From Nonomuraea spiralis (GTDB lineage: Bacteria; Actinomycetota; Actinomycetes; Streptosporangiales; Streptosporangiaceae), in NCBI RefSeq assembly GCF_014648435.1, contig NZ_BMRC01000016.1:62001-126000 (forward strand): DNA of 64,000 nt. Direction: 5' to 3'. Below, piece by piece: positions 18,327 to 26,734 of the stretch. How positions within the stretch are numbered: position 1 is the first letter of the stretch; every line of letters starts with the position of its first letter. The notes beneath the pieces were generated by a model. The model did no database searches. It saw only the letters and a list, made by a program, of their open reading frames with translations, and was not told where the DNA came from. The translations under genes were made by a program, and so were the position numbers.

Positions 18327-18971
18327 GTGCTTGTCGCCGCGGCCGTCTGCCCGCAAACCCCGCTGATCGTGCCCCGGCTCCCCGAGCTTCGCGCGGCCTG
18401 CCTGACCGCGGTCGCCGCACTCCGGGACGCCCGCCCCGACCTGCTGGTCGTGGTGGGCGGCGCGGAGACGACGCGGGCCTACGACGGCGCCGCGGCGGGC
18501 AGCCTGCGGCCCTGGGGGTTCGACGTCACCGTGGGCGAGGGCCCGCCCGTGCTGCCGCTGTCCCTGACCGTCGGCCGCCTGCTGCTGGACGGCGAGCCCG
18601 TCCCGGCCCGGTCGGTCGCCCACGACGCGACGCCGGCCGAGTGCCGGGCGATCGGCGCGGAGCTGGCCGCCGCGGGCAGGGTGGCGCTGCTGGTCATGGC
18701 CGACGGCTCGGCCTGCCTGACCCCGCGGGCCCCGGGCCGGTACGACGAGGCGGCCGGGCCGTACAACGCCCTGGTCGCCGGGGCGGTCGGTCAGGCGGAC
18801 GCGGCGGCGCTGGCCGCGCTCGACCCCCGTGAGGCCGACCGGTTGTGGGTGACCGGCCGCGCGGCCCTGCAAGTGCTGGCGGGCGCGGCCGAGGGGACGG
18901 CGCTGACCGGCCGGCTCCTCATGGAGGCCGCCCCCTACGGCGTGGGCTACTTCGCGGGCGTGTGGACCTGA
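18327..18971 (+). CDS. Class III extradiol dioxygenase-like protein
   Basis: The 214-residue protein resembles the conserved actinobacterial small protein annotated as class III extradiol ring-cleavage dioxygenase (LigB-like). Supporting segments are MLVAAAVCPQTPLIVPRL at the start, DLLVVVGGAE, MADGSACLT and GPYNALVAG. It is often encoded near miaA/miaB in actinobacteria. A ring-cleavage activity is not demonstrated by these motifs. The GTG start lies 7 nt after a TACGCT box, with no ribosome binding site, so it looks leaderless. Its last 25 bp overlap the convergent rnz gene. Confidence 0.75.
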   Translation: MLVAAAVCPQTPLIVPRLPELRAACLTAVAALRDARPDLLVVVGGAETTRAYDGAAAGSLRPWGFDVTVGEGPPVLPLSLTVGRLLLDGEPVPARSVAHDATPAECRAIGAELAAAGRVALLVMADGSACLTPRAPGRYDEAAGPYNALVAGAVGQADAAALAALDPREADRLWVTGRAALQVLAGAAEGTALTGRLLMEAAPYGVGYFAGVWT

Positions 18972-19861
18972 CGGCGCGGCACCGGGATTTTCATCAGGTC
19001 GCGCGCGGTGACGACCTCGCCGTCGAAGCTGCGCCGCACCTCCTCGACGAAGGCCGGCTCCTCGGCGAACCCGTAACGCTCGGAGAAGTGCGTGAGCACC
19101 AGCCTGCGCACACCCGCGTCGGCCGCCACCACCCCCGCCTCGAACGCCGTCAGGTGCCCGTACTCCTTGGCCAGCGCGCTCTCCGCGGACAGGAACGTCG
19201 ACTCGATCACCAGCAGGTCGGCCCCCGAGGCCAGCTCGAAGACGGCGTCGCACAGGCGGGTGTCCATGACGAACGCGGCGCTCTGCCCCGGCCTGGGCTC
19301 GCTGCACTCGGCGAGCGTGACGCCCCGGACCGAGCCGGTGCGCTGGAGCTCGCCGACCTCCGGGCCGCGGATGCCGTGGCGGGCCAGCCGGTCGGGCAGC
19401 ATGCGGCGGCCGTGCGGCTCCTGGACGCGGTAGCCGTAGGACTCGACGGGGTGCGACAGGCGGCGCGCGATGACCGGGCCCACCCCGGCCAGCTCGCCGG
19501 AGACCGGATGTTCCTCGATCACCGAGGTGTCGGCGAACGCGGCCGCGTGCCGCAGCCTGCGCCAGTAGGTCTCGCCGGAGGCGGGGAAGAGCGCGCGCAC
19601 CGGGTGGCGCACCCGGTCGCGGGCGATGCGCTGCACGACCCCCGGCACGCCCAGGCAGTGGTCGCCGTGGAAGTGGGTCAGGCACAGCCAGTGGACGTCG
19701 TTCGCGCTCAACCCGGCGTGCAACATCTGCCGCTGTGTGCCCTCACCTGGGTCGAAAAGGAAGCCTTGACCGTCCCAGCGCAGAAGGTACCCGTTGTGGT
19801 TACGGTGTCGGGTGGGCACCGCGCTGGCGGTGCCGAGCACCACGAGTTCACGTGAGGACAT
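18947..19861 (-). CDS. rnz: Ribonuclease Z (tRNase Z)
   Basis: The 304-residue metallo-beta-lactamase-fold nuclease has the HxHxDH zinc motif in LTHFHGDHCLGVPG. It also has LGTASAVPT at the N-terminus and the later Asp/His ligands in FVMDTRL and LTHFSERY. It cuts the 3' trailer from tRNA precursors. ATG 19861 (MSSRELVVLG) is preferred, with ATG 19870 as an alternative. It is convergent with the 18327 gene (25-bp overlap) and back-to-back with ogt with no spacer, so its promoter must lie inside ogt. Confidence 0.93.
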   Translation of the reverse strand: MSSRELVVLGTASAVPTRHRNHNGYLLRWDGQGFLFDPGEGTQRQMLHAGLSANDVHWLCLTHFHGDHCLGVPGVVQRIARDRVRHPVRALFPASGETYWRRLRHAAAFADTSVIEEHPVSGELAGVGPVIARRLSHPVESYGYRVQEPHGRRMLPDRLARHGIRGPEVGELQRTGSVRGVTLAECSEPRPGQSAAFVMDTRLCDAVFELASGADLLVIESTFLSAESALAKEYGHLTAFEAGVVAADAGVRRLVLTHFSERYGFAEEPAFVEEVRRSFDGEVVTARDLMKIPVPRRQVHTPAK

Positions 19862-19862
19862 G

Positions 19863-20372
19863 ATGACCACGGTCGCCTACGCCGAGGTGCCGACGCCGGT
19901 CGGCCCGTTCGTCCTGGCCGTCACCGAGCAGGGGCTGGTCGCGTCGGGATGGGGATCCCGCGCGGGACTGACCGGCAGGCTCGGCCTGGCTGAGGTTCAT
20001 GATGCGGATCGTACGGCCTCAGTGGTCGGCGAGCTGAATGCTTATTTCGCGGGCGAGCTGCGCGACTTCACCACGCCCGTGGACTGGCGGCTGATGACGG
20101 GGTCGCGGCTGCAGGTGCTCCAGGCCCTGCACCGGGTCCCGTACGGGAAGGCGGTCACGTACGGCGAGCTGGCCCGGCGGGCCGGGTCGAGCGTGCCCGC
20201 CCGCGGCATCGGGTCGATCATGGGCTCCAACCCGATCCCCATCATCGTGCCCTGCCACCGGGTGGTCGCGGGCAACGGGCTGGGCGGGTTCAGCGGCGGC
20301 GTGGGCGTGGAGACCAAGCGCTGGCTGCTGACCCACGAGGGATACCTGCAGCCGACGCTCCTCGACCTGTAG
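19863..20372 (+). CDS. ogt: Methylated-DNA-protein-cysteine methyltransferase (O6-alkylguanine repair)
   Basis: The 169-residue suicide DNA repair protein has acceptor Cys131 in the canonical PCHRV motif (IPIIVPCHRVV). It also has VPYGKAVTYGELARRAG of the winged-helix DNA-binding part and a C-terminal GLGGFSGG segment. It transfers O6-methyl groups from guanine to its own cysteine. GAGG lies 6 nt before ATG 19863; the ATG one codon earlier is too close to it. Only 1 bp separates this start from the rnz start on the other strand. Confidence 0.95.
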   Translation: MTTVAYAEVPTPVGPFVLAVTEQGLVASGWGSRAGLTGRLGLAEVHDADRTASVVGELNAYFAGELRDFTTPVDWRLMTGSRLQVLQALHRVPYGKAVTYGELARRAGSSVPARGIGSIMGSNPIPIIVPCHRVVAGNGLGGFSGGVGVETKRWLLTHEGYLQPTLLDL

Positions 20373-20412
20373 TTGGTCCGGCCACTACCGGACAGTTGAC
20401 ACACTGGTCGGT

Positions 20413-21318
20413 GTGCGCCAGCAGCCAGTCATCGCCGTCGTGGGCCCCACGGCGGCCGGGAAGTCCGACCTCGCCGTGGATCTCGCGCTCCGGCTCGGGG
20501 GCGAGTGCGTCAACGCCGACTCCATGCAGCTCTACCGCGGCATGGACATCGGCACGGCCAAGCTCACCCCCGCCGAGCAGCGCGGCGTCCCCCATCACCT
20601 GCTGGACATCTGGGACGTCACGGTCACGGCCAGCGTCGCCGAGTACCAGCGGCTGGCCAGGGAGCTGTTCGCGAAGATCGACGTCCCGGTGCTGGTCGGC
20701 GGCAGCGGCCTCTACGTCCGGGCCGCCATCGACGACCTGGAGTTCCCCGGCACCGACCCGGTGATCAGGGCCCGGCTGGAGGAGGAGCTGGCCGAGCGCG
20801 GCCCGGCCCCCCTCTACGAGCGGCTGCGCGAGCTCGACCCGGCGGCCGCCGCGGCCATCCTGCCGAGCAACGGCCGCCGCGTCGTGCGCGCGCTGGAGGT
20901 GATCGAGCACTCCGGCCGGCCGTTCTCGGCCACCATGCCCTCCTACGACGCCGTCTACCCGAGCGTGCAGATCGGCCTGGAGGTGCCGCGGCCCGTGCTG
21001 GACGAGCGCATCGAGCTGCGGGTCGGCCGCATGTGGGCGGCGGGCCTGGTCGGCGAGGTCCGCGAGCTGCTCGGCCAGGGGCTCGCCGAGGGCCGTACGG
21101 CGGGCCGCGCGCTCGGCTACGCCCAGGTCATCCGGTTCCTTGCGGGGGAGTGGAGCGAGGAGCAGGCGTTCGCCGAGACGGTCAGGGCCACCAGGCGCTT
21201 CGCCCGCCGCCAGGAATCGTGGTTCCGCCGCGACCCCCGGGTGCGCTGGCTCCCGTACGACGCCCCCGACCTGCTTGAACGCTCCCTTGCGCACATCGCG
21301 GAGCCGGGTGCGGCATAA
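20413..21318 (+). CDS. miaA: tRNA dimethylallyltransferase MiaA
   Basis: The 301-residue enzyme has a P-loop GPTAAGKSD (residues 11-19), DSMQLYRGMDIGTAK for substrate binding, VGGSGLYVRA and the C-terminal RQESWFRRDPRVRWL. It adds a dimethylallyl group to A37 of tRNAs, the step before MiaB. GTG start at 20413. It is followed 9 bp later by dapF, the usual actinobacterial miaA-dapF order. Confidence 0.96.
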   Translation: MRQQPVIAVVGPTAAGKSDLAVDLALRLGGECVNADSMQLYRGMDIGTAKLTPAEQRGVPHHLLDIWDVTVTASVAEYQRLARELFAKIDVPVLVGGSGLYVRAAIDDLEFPGTDPVIRARLEEELAERGPAPLYERLRELDPAAAAAILPSNGRRVVRALEVIEHSGRPFSATMPSYDAVYPSVQIGLEVPRPVLDERIELRVGRMWAAGLVGEVRELLGQGLAEGRTAGRALGYAQVIRFLAGEWSEEQAFAETVRATRRFARRQESWFRRDPRVRWLPYDAPDLLERSLAHIAEPGAA

Positions 21319-21327
21319 ACTCAGGCA

Positions 21328-22140
21328 ATGCGGTTTCTCAAGGGGCACGGCACCGAGAACGATTTCGTCATCCTGCCCGATCTCGACGACGGCCTCGATG
21401 TGTCGGCCGCGCTCGTGGCCAAGATCTGTGACAGGCGGGCCGGGATCGGCGCCGACGGCGTGCTCCGGGTCGCCAGGACCAAGCAGCACGCGGAGGTGGC
21501 CCAGCACGCCGAGGTGGCCGAGTGGTTCATGGACTACCGCAACGCCGACGGCAGCGTCGCGGAGATGTGCGGCAACGGCGTACGCGTCTTCGCCCGCTAC
21601 CTGCTCGACGCCGGTCTGGTGGAGGGCACGGAGTTCGTCCTGGCGACCAGGGGCGGCCCGCGCAGGGTCCGGTCCGAGCCCAACGGTGACATCACGGTCG
21701 ACATGGGCAGGCCCTCCGTGCTCGGCGAGAGCACGGCCAGCGTCTCCGGCCACGAATACCCCGGCCTGCGCGTCGACATGGGCAACCCCCACCTGGCCTG
21801 CGCCATCGGCGACCCCGTCGTCCAGGTCGACCTGAGCCACCAGCCCGGCTTCGACACGGGCGTCTTCCCGGCGGGCGTCAACATCGAACTGTTCAACCCG
21901 GTCGGCGTCAGCCGCGTGGTGATGCGCGTCTACGAGCGCGGCTCGGGCGAGACCCGTTCCTGCGGCACCGGCGCCGTGGCCACCGCCGTGGCCGCCGCCC
22001 ACCTGTCCGGCGACACCACCGGCACCTGGACCGTCGAGGTCACCGGCGGCACGCTGACCGTCATCCTCGACGAGGACACGAGTTACCTGTCCGGTCCGGC
22101 GGTGATCCTGGCCAGCGGCGAGCTGATGCTTGCAGAATGA
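21328..22140 (+). CDS. dapF: Diaminopimelate epimerase
   Basis: The 270-residue PLP-independent epimerase carries both catalytic cysteines: Cys81 in EMCGNGVRVFARY and Cys212 in GETRSCGTGAVA. FLKGHGTENDF at the N-terminus is typical. It interconverts LL- and meso-diaminopimelate for lysine and peptidoglycan synthesis. The start lies 9 bp after the miaA stop. A TAAACT box overlaps that stop, 6 nt before the ATG, so a leaderless secondary promoter is possible. Confidence 0.96.
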   Translation: MRFLKGHGTENDFVILPDLDDGLDVSAALVAKICDRRAGIGADGVLRVARTKQHAEVAQHAEVAEWFMDYRNADGSVAEMCGNGVRVFARYLLDAGLVEGTEFVLATRGGPRRVRSEPNGDITVDMGRPSVLGESTASVSGHEYPGLRVDMGNPHLACAIGDPVVQVDLSHQPGFDTGVFPAGVNIELFNPVGVSRVVMRVYERGSGETRSCGTGAVATAVAAAHLSGDTTGTWTVEVTGGTLTVILDEDTSYLSGPAVILASGELMLAE

Positions 22141-22191
22141 TGTTCTCCTGAGCGATGCTGGGTCCACTTCCCGAACCGAGAAGGGGTGGAG

Positions 22192-22947
22192 ATGGCGGAC
22201 CCACGTACCACGGCAGTGCAGGTCAAGGCGCCCATCGGCCAGTACGGCGGTGGCTTCATGGTCTCCCGCGAGGCCAAGGCCCTGTGCGAGGAGCACGGGC
22301 TCGGCCCGCGCGAGCTGTACTTCCGCGGGCGCTGCGGGGTGCTCGGCGAGTGCCACGCCGACGTCGTCACCTCGGTCGCGGTCTTCTTCCCCGCCGCCCA
22401 CGTCGAGGAGAGCTGGAACGGCGGCAGGAAGATGCACGTCGAGCGGGCCGTGGAGCTCTACGCCGAGGCGTGCAGGCAGTGGGGACGGCGCAAGCTCGGC
22501 GGCCACGACGGCTGCGCCAGGATCGCCGAGCTGCTCGAACCCGTCGTCGCCCAGGCCTCGCCGGTCGGCGCGCCGCTGTTCGCCGGCTGGCGGGCGGTGC
22601 CGCTGCCGGACGACCCGCCCGCGCGCGCCGTCCAGCTCATGCACGTCCTGCGCGAGCTGCGCGGCGGCCTGCACGCCAACGCCGTGCTCGCGGCCGGCCT
22701 GGACCCCCTGGAGGCCACGCTGGCCGCCACCCACGACGCGACCCCCTTCGGTTACGCCGACGGCGTGACGATCGCCAGGTTCTTCACCTGGCCCGAGCCC
22801 TACCCCACGCCCGGTCCCGAGGTCGTCGCGCGGCGGGCCGAGGTCGAGGAGACCACCGACGACCTGATGGCGCCGGTCTTCTCGGTCCTGCGTGACAGCG
22901 AATCGGACGAGCTGATCGAGCTTCTGCGTTTTGGGCACGCTCGTTGA
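22192..22947 (+). CDS. SCO6745-like conserved helical protein
   Basis: The 251-residue cytoplasmic protein resembles the actinobacterial SCO6745/SalK-type family. It has an aromatic-rich helical N-terminus with AKALCEEHGLGPRELYFRGR, the LGECHADVVTSVAVFF segment and a tail with LRELRGGLHANAVLAAGL, where such proteins often carry a conserved H-A motif. No enzymatic function is established for this family as far as I know. ATG 22192 is chosen with AAGGGG about 5 nt upstream. It sits between dapF and the large 758-residue gene on the same strand. Confidence 0.65.
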   Translation: MADPRTTAVQVKAPIGQYGGGFMVSREAKALCEEHGLGPRELYFRGRCGVLGECHADVVTSVAVFFPAAHVEESWNGGRKMHVERAVELYAEACRQWGRRKLGGHDGCARIAELLEPVVAQASPVGAPLFAGWRAVPLPDDPPARAVQLMHVLRELRGGLHANAVLAAGLDPLEATLAATHDATPFGYADGVTIARFFTWPEPYPTPGPEVVARRAEVEETTDDLMAPVFSVLRDSESDELIELLRFGHAR

Positions 22948-22966
22948 CCTGGCAGACTGACTGCCC

Positions 22967-25243
22967 ATGGACGTGGACATCTGGGCCTGGGTCGGCGAAA
23001 CCCAGCAGCAGCTTTCCGAGGCGGGCAACGTTGGCCTCGCCATGGCGCTGGGAGACCTTCCCGCACAGGCCTACGAGGGCCGGTATCCGCAGCTCGACGT
23101 GATGGCCCCGGCCATCGCCCAGCAGGCCGAGACGCTGGAGCTGCCCTGGCTGGAGTTCTACGCCCGCTACTGGCACCTGATGGGCCGGATCGGCGACCGG
23201 GCCCAGGGCGCGGTGGCCATCGACGACGCGCGGCAGCTCCTCACGTTCGCCCAGCGCGAAGACGTGCGTGAGTGCCCGGCCACGCCGGCCGCCGTCGAGG
23301 CGATGGCCGTCGTGTGGGCCAACACCGACGGTCCCGGCTACGCCGGCGAGCGCCTGGAGACGGTGGCGGCGTTCCTTGAGGGGATGAGCCCGGAGCGGCC
23401 GGCGTTCTGCGGCCTCGTGACCCAATACGTATCGGCGCTCATCGACGCGGGCCGGGCCGAAGAGGCCGTCACCTACGCCGAGTCCGCCGTCGAGCGGCTG
23501 CGCACGGCCGGTCGCGAGGCGAGCTGGGAGCTCGGCGCCGAGGGCGCCCGCGCGCTGCTGGCCGCCGGCCGCGCCGACGACGCGCTGGCCGCGCTGCAGG
23601 CCGCAGCCGACTTCACGCCCGACGACCCGCCCGCCAAGGCCCACCGCGAGGGTGTGCGCCGCGCGCTCATCCTGGCCGAGCTCGGCCGCACTGCCGAGGC
23701 CGTCGACGCGCTGCCCGACCTCGACGTGGTCGGCGAGCACCCGCGGGTCTTCGTCGAGTGGTCGCGCGCGGTCAACAAGCTGGCCGGCTCCTCCCAGATC
23801 ACCAACACCTGGCAGCTCGGCCGCGTGCTGCGCCAGTGGATCGACTACTTCGGCATGATGGGCGGCTACCGCGCCCGCGTCGAGCTCGCGCTGGTCGCGG
23901 GCGAGCTGGCCCTCGCCAGGAAGGGTGTGTGGCAGGCCCGCCTGCTCGCCGACCTGGCCGACTCCGGCGCGGCCGAGCTGCGCGAGACCGGCGACCTGGC
24001 CGAGCGCATCGCCGGGCTGCGAGCCGCCGCCGACGCCACGTCCGAGCCCGAGGCCCCCGGGCCCCTGCCGGAGCGGGTCGGGCTCTTCGACGCCGCCGAC
24101 GGCTTCAACGCCGACCCCGAGAAGTGGGTGGGCTGGCTCGCGCCGCTGTCCGGCGAGGACCTTGAGGCGACCCGCCGCCACACCACCACGCTCGGCTTCC
24201 TCGGCTTCCCCGCCGCGGGCGCCGACATCTACTGGAAGCTGCTGGTCGACTCCGGCGACACCGCCGACGCCGACCCCGACGACGTGGCCTACCTGACCAC
24301 CCTGCTCATCGAGGCCCGCCAGGACGAGCGGCTGGAGCAGATGGCGGCGCTGCTGCCGCACGCCGCCCAGTACCTCGCGCTGGCCAGGCTCCACAGCGCC
24401 CGCGAGCGCTGGCAGGAGACGCTCGACGCCGCCGAGCACGCGGTCGCCGCCGGGGCCGGCATCGAGGCCAGGCGCCTGCTGTCCGGCGCCGCCCAGCAGC
24501 TCGACCACAACGACAGGGCCGCCGGCGTGCTGCTGGAGGTGCTCGACGAGCTGACCGACGAGGACACCTGGCGCATGGTCGTCATGGCCACCTCGGCGGA
24601 GGACTGGGACACCGTCCGCAAGGGCGCGGCCAAGATCGGCATGCCGATCAAGTCCAAGCAGGGGCCGATCGAGGAGGAGATGGGCCTGATCAGGCTGATC
24701 CTCCCGGCGCCCGACGGCGGCCAGCGGCAGGTGTTGTCCATCCGTACCGGCCCGGCCACGGCGCGGCTCGCGCTGCCGCAGCCGCGCGGCATGGACTACA
24801 ACGCGGGCGACCTGGTCGTGTTCGACCCGCAGTTGCTGGAGCCGGTCCCCGAGGACCCGCAGGAGCAGCAGAACTTCGTGCCGCCGTTCGCGGCGGTGCG
24901 CATCCTGCGGCCCGGCGGCTACACCAGCTACTTCTTCGACGGCGCCGCGCCGAGCGAGGAGGACTGGGCGGAGTTCACCGAGGTCATGGCCGAGCGCGGC
25001 TGGCCGATGTGGGTCTACAGCGACGAGAACTACACCGTCACCCACCCGACCAGCGGCGAGTCGCTGCCGGGCGTGTTCGGCTGGGTCGCGGTGCCGCCGG
25101 ACGTTTCGGCGGCCGAGGTCGACGCCCTGCTCGACGACGCCACCGAGCGGTGGGTGCACCCGCTGGCCTGGCTCGACCTGGCCCGCGAGATCGACGTCGA
25201 GATCGAGCGGCACGAGCGCATCGTCAAGGAATACGGGCTCTGA
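22967..25243 (+). CDS. Large tetratricopeptide-like helical protein, unknown function
   Basis: This 758-residue protein has no signal or membrane segment. Residues about 1-540 are alanine/leucine-rich helical pairs typical of TPR-like solenoids (for example AGRAEEAVTYAESAVERLR, ALLAAGRADDALAALQAAADF, RERWQETLDAAEHAVAAGA). The last ~200 residues are less repetitive, with aromatic segments such as GYTSYFFDGAAPSEEDW and GWPMWVYSDENYTVTH, and may be a separate domain. A scaffold or regulator is plausible; I do not recognise a named family. It ends 1 bp before the SDR gene. Confidence 0.7.
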   Translation: MDVDIWAWVGETQQQLSEAGNVGLAMALGDLPAQAYEGRYPQLDVMAPAIAQQAETLELPWLEFYARYWHLMGRIGDRAQGAVAIDDARQLLTFAQREDVRECPATPAAVEAMAVVWANTDGPGYAGERLETVAAFLEGMSPERPAFCGLVTQYVSALIDAGRAEEAVTYAESAVERLRTAGREASWELGAEGARALLAAGRADDALAALQAAADFTPDDPPAKAHREGVRRALILAELGRTAEAVDALPDLDVVGEHPRVFVEWSRAVNKLAGSSQITNTWQLGRVLRQWIDYFGMMGGYRARVELALVAGELALARKGVWQARLLADLADSGAAELRETGDLAERIAGLRAAADATSEPEAPGPLPERVGLFDAADGFNADPEKWVGWLAPLSGEDLEATRRHTTTLGFLGFPAAGADIYWKLLVDSGDTADADPDDVAYLTTLLIEARQDERLEQMAALLPHAAQYLALARLHSARERWQETLDAAEHAVAAGAGIEARRLLSGAAQQLDHNDRAAGVLLEVLDELTDEDTWRMVVMATSAEDWDTVRKGAAKIGMPIKSKQGPIEEEMGLIRLILPAPDGGQRQVLSIRTGPATARLALPQPRGMDYNAGDLVVFDPQLLEPVPEDPQEQQNFVPPFAAVRILRPGGYTSYFFDGAAPSEEDWAEFTEVMAERGWPMWVYSDENYTVTHPTSGESLPGVFGWVAVPPDVSAAEVDALLDDATERWVHPLAWLDLAREIDVEIERHERIVKEYGL

Positions 25244-25244
25244 C

Positions 25245-26003
25245 GTGCTGGAGCGCTTCAGCCTCGACGGCAAGGTCGCCATCGTCACGGGCGCGTCGTC
25301 GGGGCTGGGCGTGGCCTTCGCCCGCGGGCTGGCCGAGGCCGGCGCCGATCTCGTGATCGGCGCCCGGCGCGCGGACCGGCTGGAGGAGACCAGGCGCCTG
25401 GTCGAGGAGACCGGGCGCCGCTGCCTGGCGATGCCTACCGACGTGGCGGTTCCGGAGGAGTGCGACGCGCTGGTCGCCGCGGCCGTGGCCGAGTTCGGGG
25501 CGGTCGACGTGCTGATCAACAACGCGGGGGTCGGCACCGCCGTGCCCGCGGTGCGCGAACGGCCGGAGGAGTTCCGCCGGGTGGTGGAGATCAACCTGCA
25601 CGGCACCTACTGGATGGCGCAGGCGTGCGCGCGGGTGATGCGGCCGGGCTCGTCCATCGTGAACGTCGGCAGCATCCTCGGCGAGACCACCGCCGGGCTG
25701 CCGCAGGCCGCCTACAGCGCCTCGAAGGCGGCGGTCGCCGGGCTCACCCGCGACCTGGCCCAGCAGTGGACGGCGCGGCGCGGCATCCGGGTCAACTGCC
25801 TGGAGCCGGGGTTCTTCGGCTCGGAGATGACCGAGCAATATCCGCCCGGCTACCTGGAGCAGATGCTGGAGCTGCGGGTGCCGATGAAGCGGGCGGGGGA
25901 GCCGTCCGAGCTGGTGGCGGCGGCGGTCTTCCTGGCCAGTGACGCCTCTTCGTACGTCACCGGGGTGACGCTGCCCGTGGACGGCGGGATCCTGATCACC
26001 TAG
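25245..26003 (+). CDS. Short-chain dehydrogenase/reductase
   Basis: The 252-residue classical SDR has the NAD(P)-binding TGASSGLG at residues 14-21, GARRADRLEE (an Arg pair that favours NADP), NNAGVGTAVPA, the catalytic Ser in NVGSILGE, and the YxxxK pair in AYSASKAAVAGLTRDLA. It oxidises or reduces an unidentified alcohol or ketone. GTG starts 1 bp after the previous stop, so it is co-transcribed with the TPR-like gene. Confidence 0.9.
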   Translation: MLERFSLDGKVAIVTGASSGLGVAFARGLAEAGADLVIGARRADRLEETRRLVEETGRRCLAMPTDVAVPEECDALVAAAVAEFGAVDVLINNAGVGTAVPAVRERPEEFRRVVEINLHGTYWMAQACARVMRPGSSIVNVGSILGETTAGLPQAAYSASKAAVAGLTRDLAQQWTARRGIRVNCLEPGFFGSEMTEQYPPGYLEQMLELRVPMKRAGEPSELVAAAVFLASDASSYVTGVTLPVDGGILIT

Positions 26004-26028
26004 AGGTGCGTCCAGTACGTTGTCGGGA

Positions 26029-26652
26029 ATGACCGCCCCCTTCGTACGTCCGTACCGTCCCGCCGATCTGGCCGCCGTCTATGACATCTGCGTGCGCACC
26101 GCCGACGCCGGTGGCGACGCCCGCGGCCACTACGCCTCCGATCTGCTCATGGGCGACATCTTCGCCGTCCCGTACGTGACCCTGGAGCCCGAGCACGCCC
26201 ACGTCGTGGACGACGGCGCCGGCCAGGCTGTCGGGTACGTCCTCGGCACCGCGGACACCGCGGCGTTCGTCCGCCGCTACCGCGAGGAGTGGATCCCGAT
26301 GTCGGCCGCACGCTGCCCCCTGCCCGCCGATCCGCCGGTCACGGCCGACGACCTGATGCTCGCCCTGCACCACCGGCCCGAGCGCATGCTGCTGCCGGAG
26401 CTGGCCGGGCACCCGGCCCACCTGCACATCGACCTGCTGCCCGGCTGGCAGGGCAAGGGCTGGGGCCGCCGGCTGATGAGCTCGTTCGTCGACGGCCTGC
26501 GGGTGGCCGGGGTGGCCCGGCTGCACCTGGGGATGGTCAGCACGAACGTGTCCGCGCGGGCCTTCTACGACCGGCTCGGGTTCGCCGAGCTGGCGGTGGC
26601 CGTCGCGGGGCCGGTGACGTACCTGGGGCGGGACACCTCGCCGCTCGGCTAG
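26029..26652 (+). CDS. GNAT family N-acetyltransferase
   Basis: The 207-residue protein has the acetyl-CoA-binding motif QGKGWGRRLM and, after it, STNVSARAFYDRLGF, both typical GNAT signatures. The long middle segment (RRYREEWIPMSAARCPLP) resembles GNATs of the bacterial O-GlcNAcase-associated type, but the acceptor is unknown. No ribosome binding site precedes ATG 26029. A TACGTT box ends 7 nt before it, so translation is probably leaderless. Confidence 0.85.
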   Translation: MTAPFVRPYRPADLAAVYDICVRTADAGGDARGHYASDLLMGDIFAVPYVTLEPEHAHVVDDGAGQAVGYVLGTADTAAFVRRYREEWIPMSAARCPLPADPPVTADDLMLALHHRPERMLLPELAGHPAHLHIDLLPGWQGKGWGRRLMSSFVDGLRVAGVARLHLGMVSTNVSARAFYDRLGFAELAVAVAGPVTYLGRDTSPLG

Positions 26653-26734
26653 CTCTTGTCCCTGAGGATCCGGGGCCTTATGTTCGTTGCGTAGTCCGGT
26701 GCGTGTTGCGTATTAAGGAACAACCGGAGGCGTG

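Noticed and set aside
20290..25606. Minus-strand frames of about 900 codons opposite ogt, miaA, dapF and the TPR-like gene
   Set aside because: They mirror strong plus-strand genes with recognised catalytic motifs, have shadow composition and lack plausible starts.
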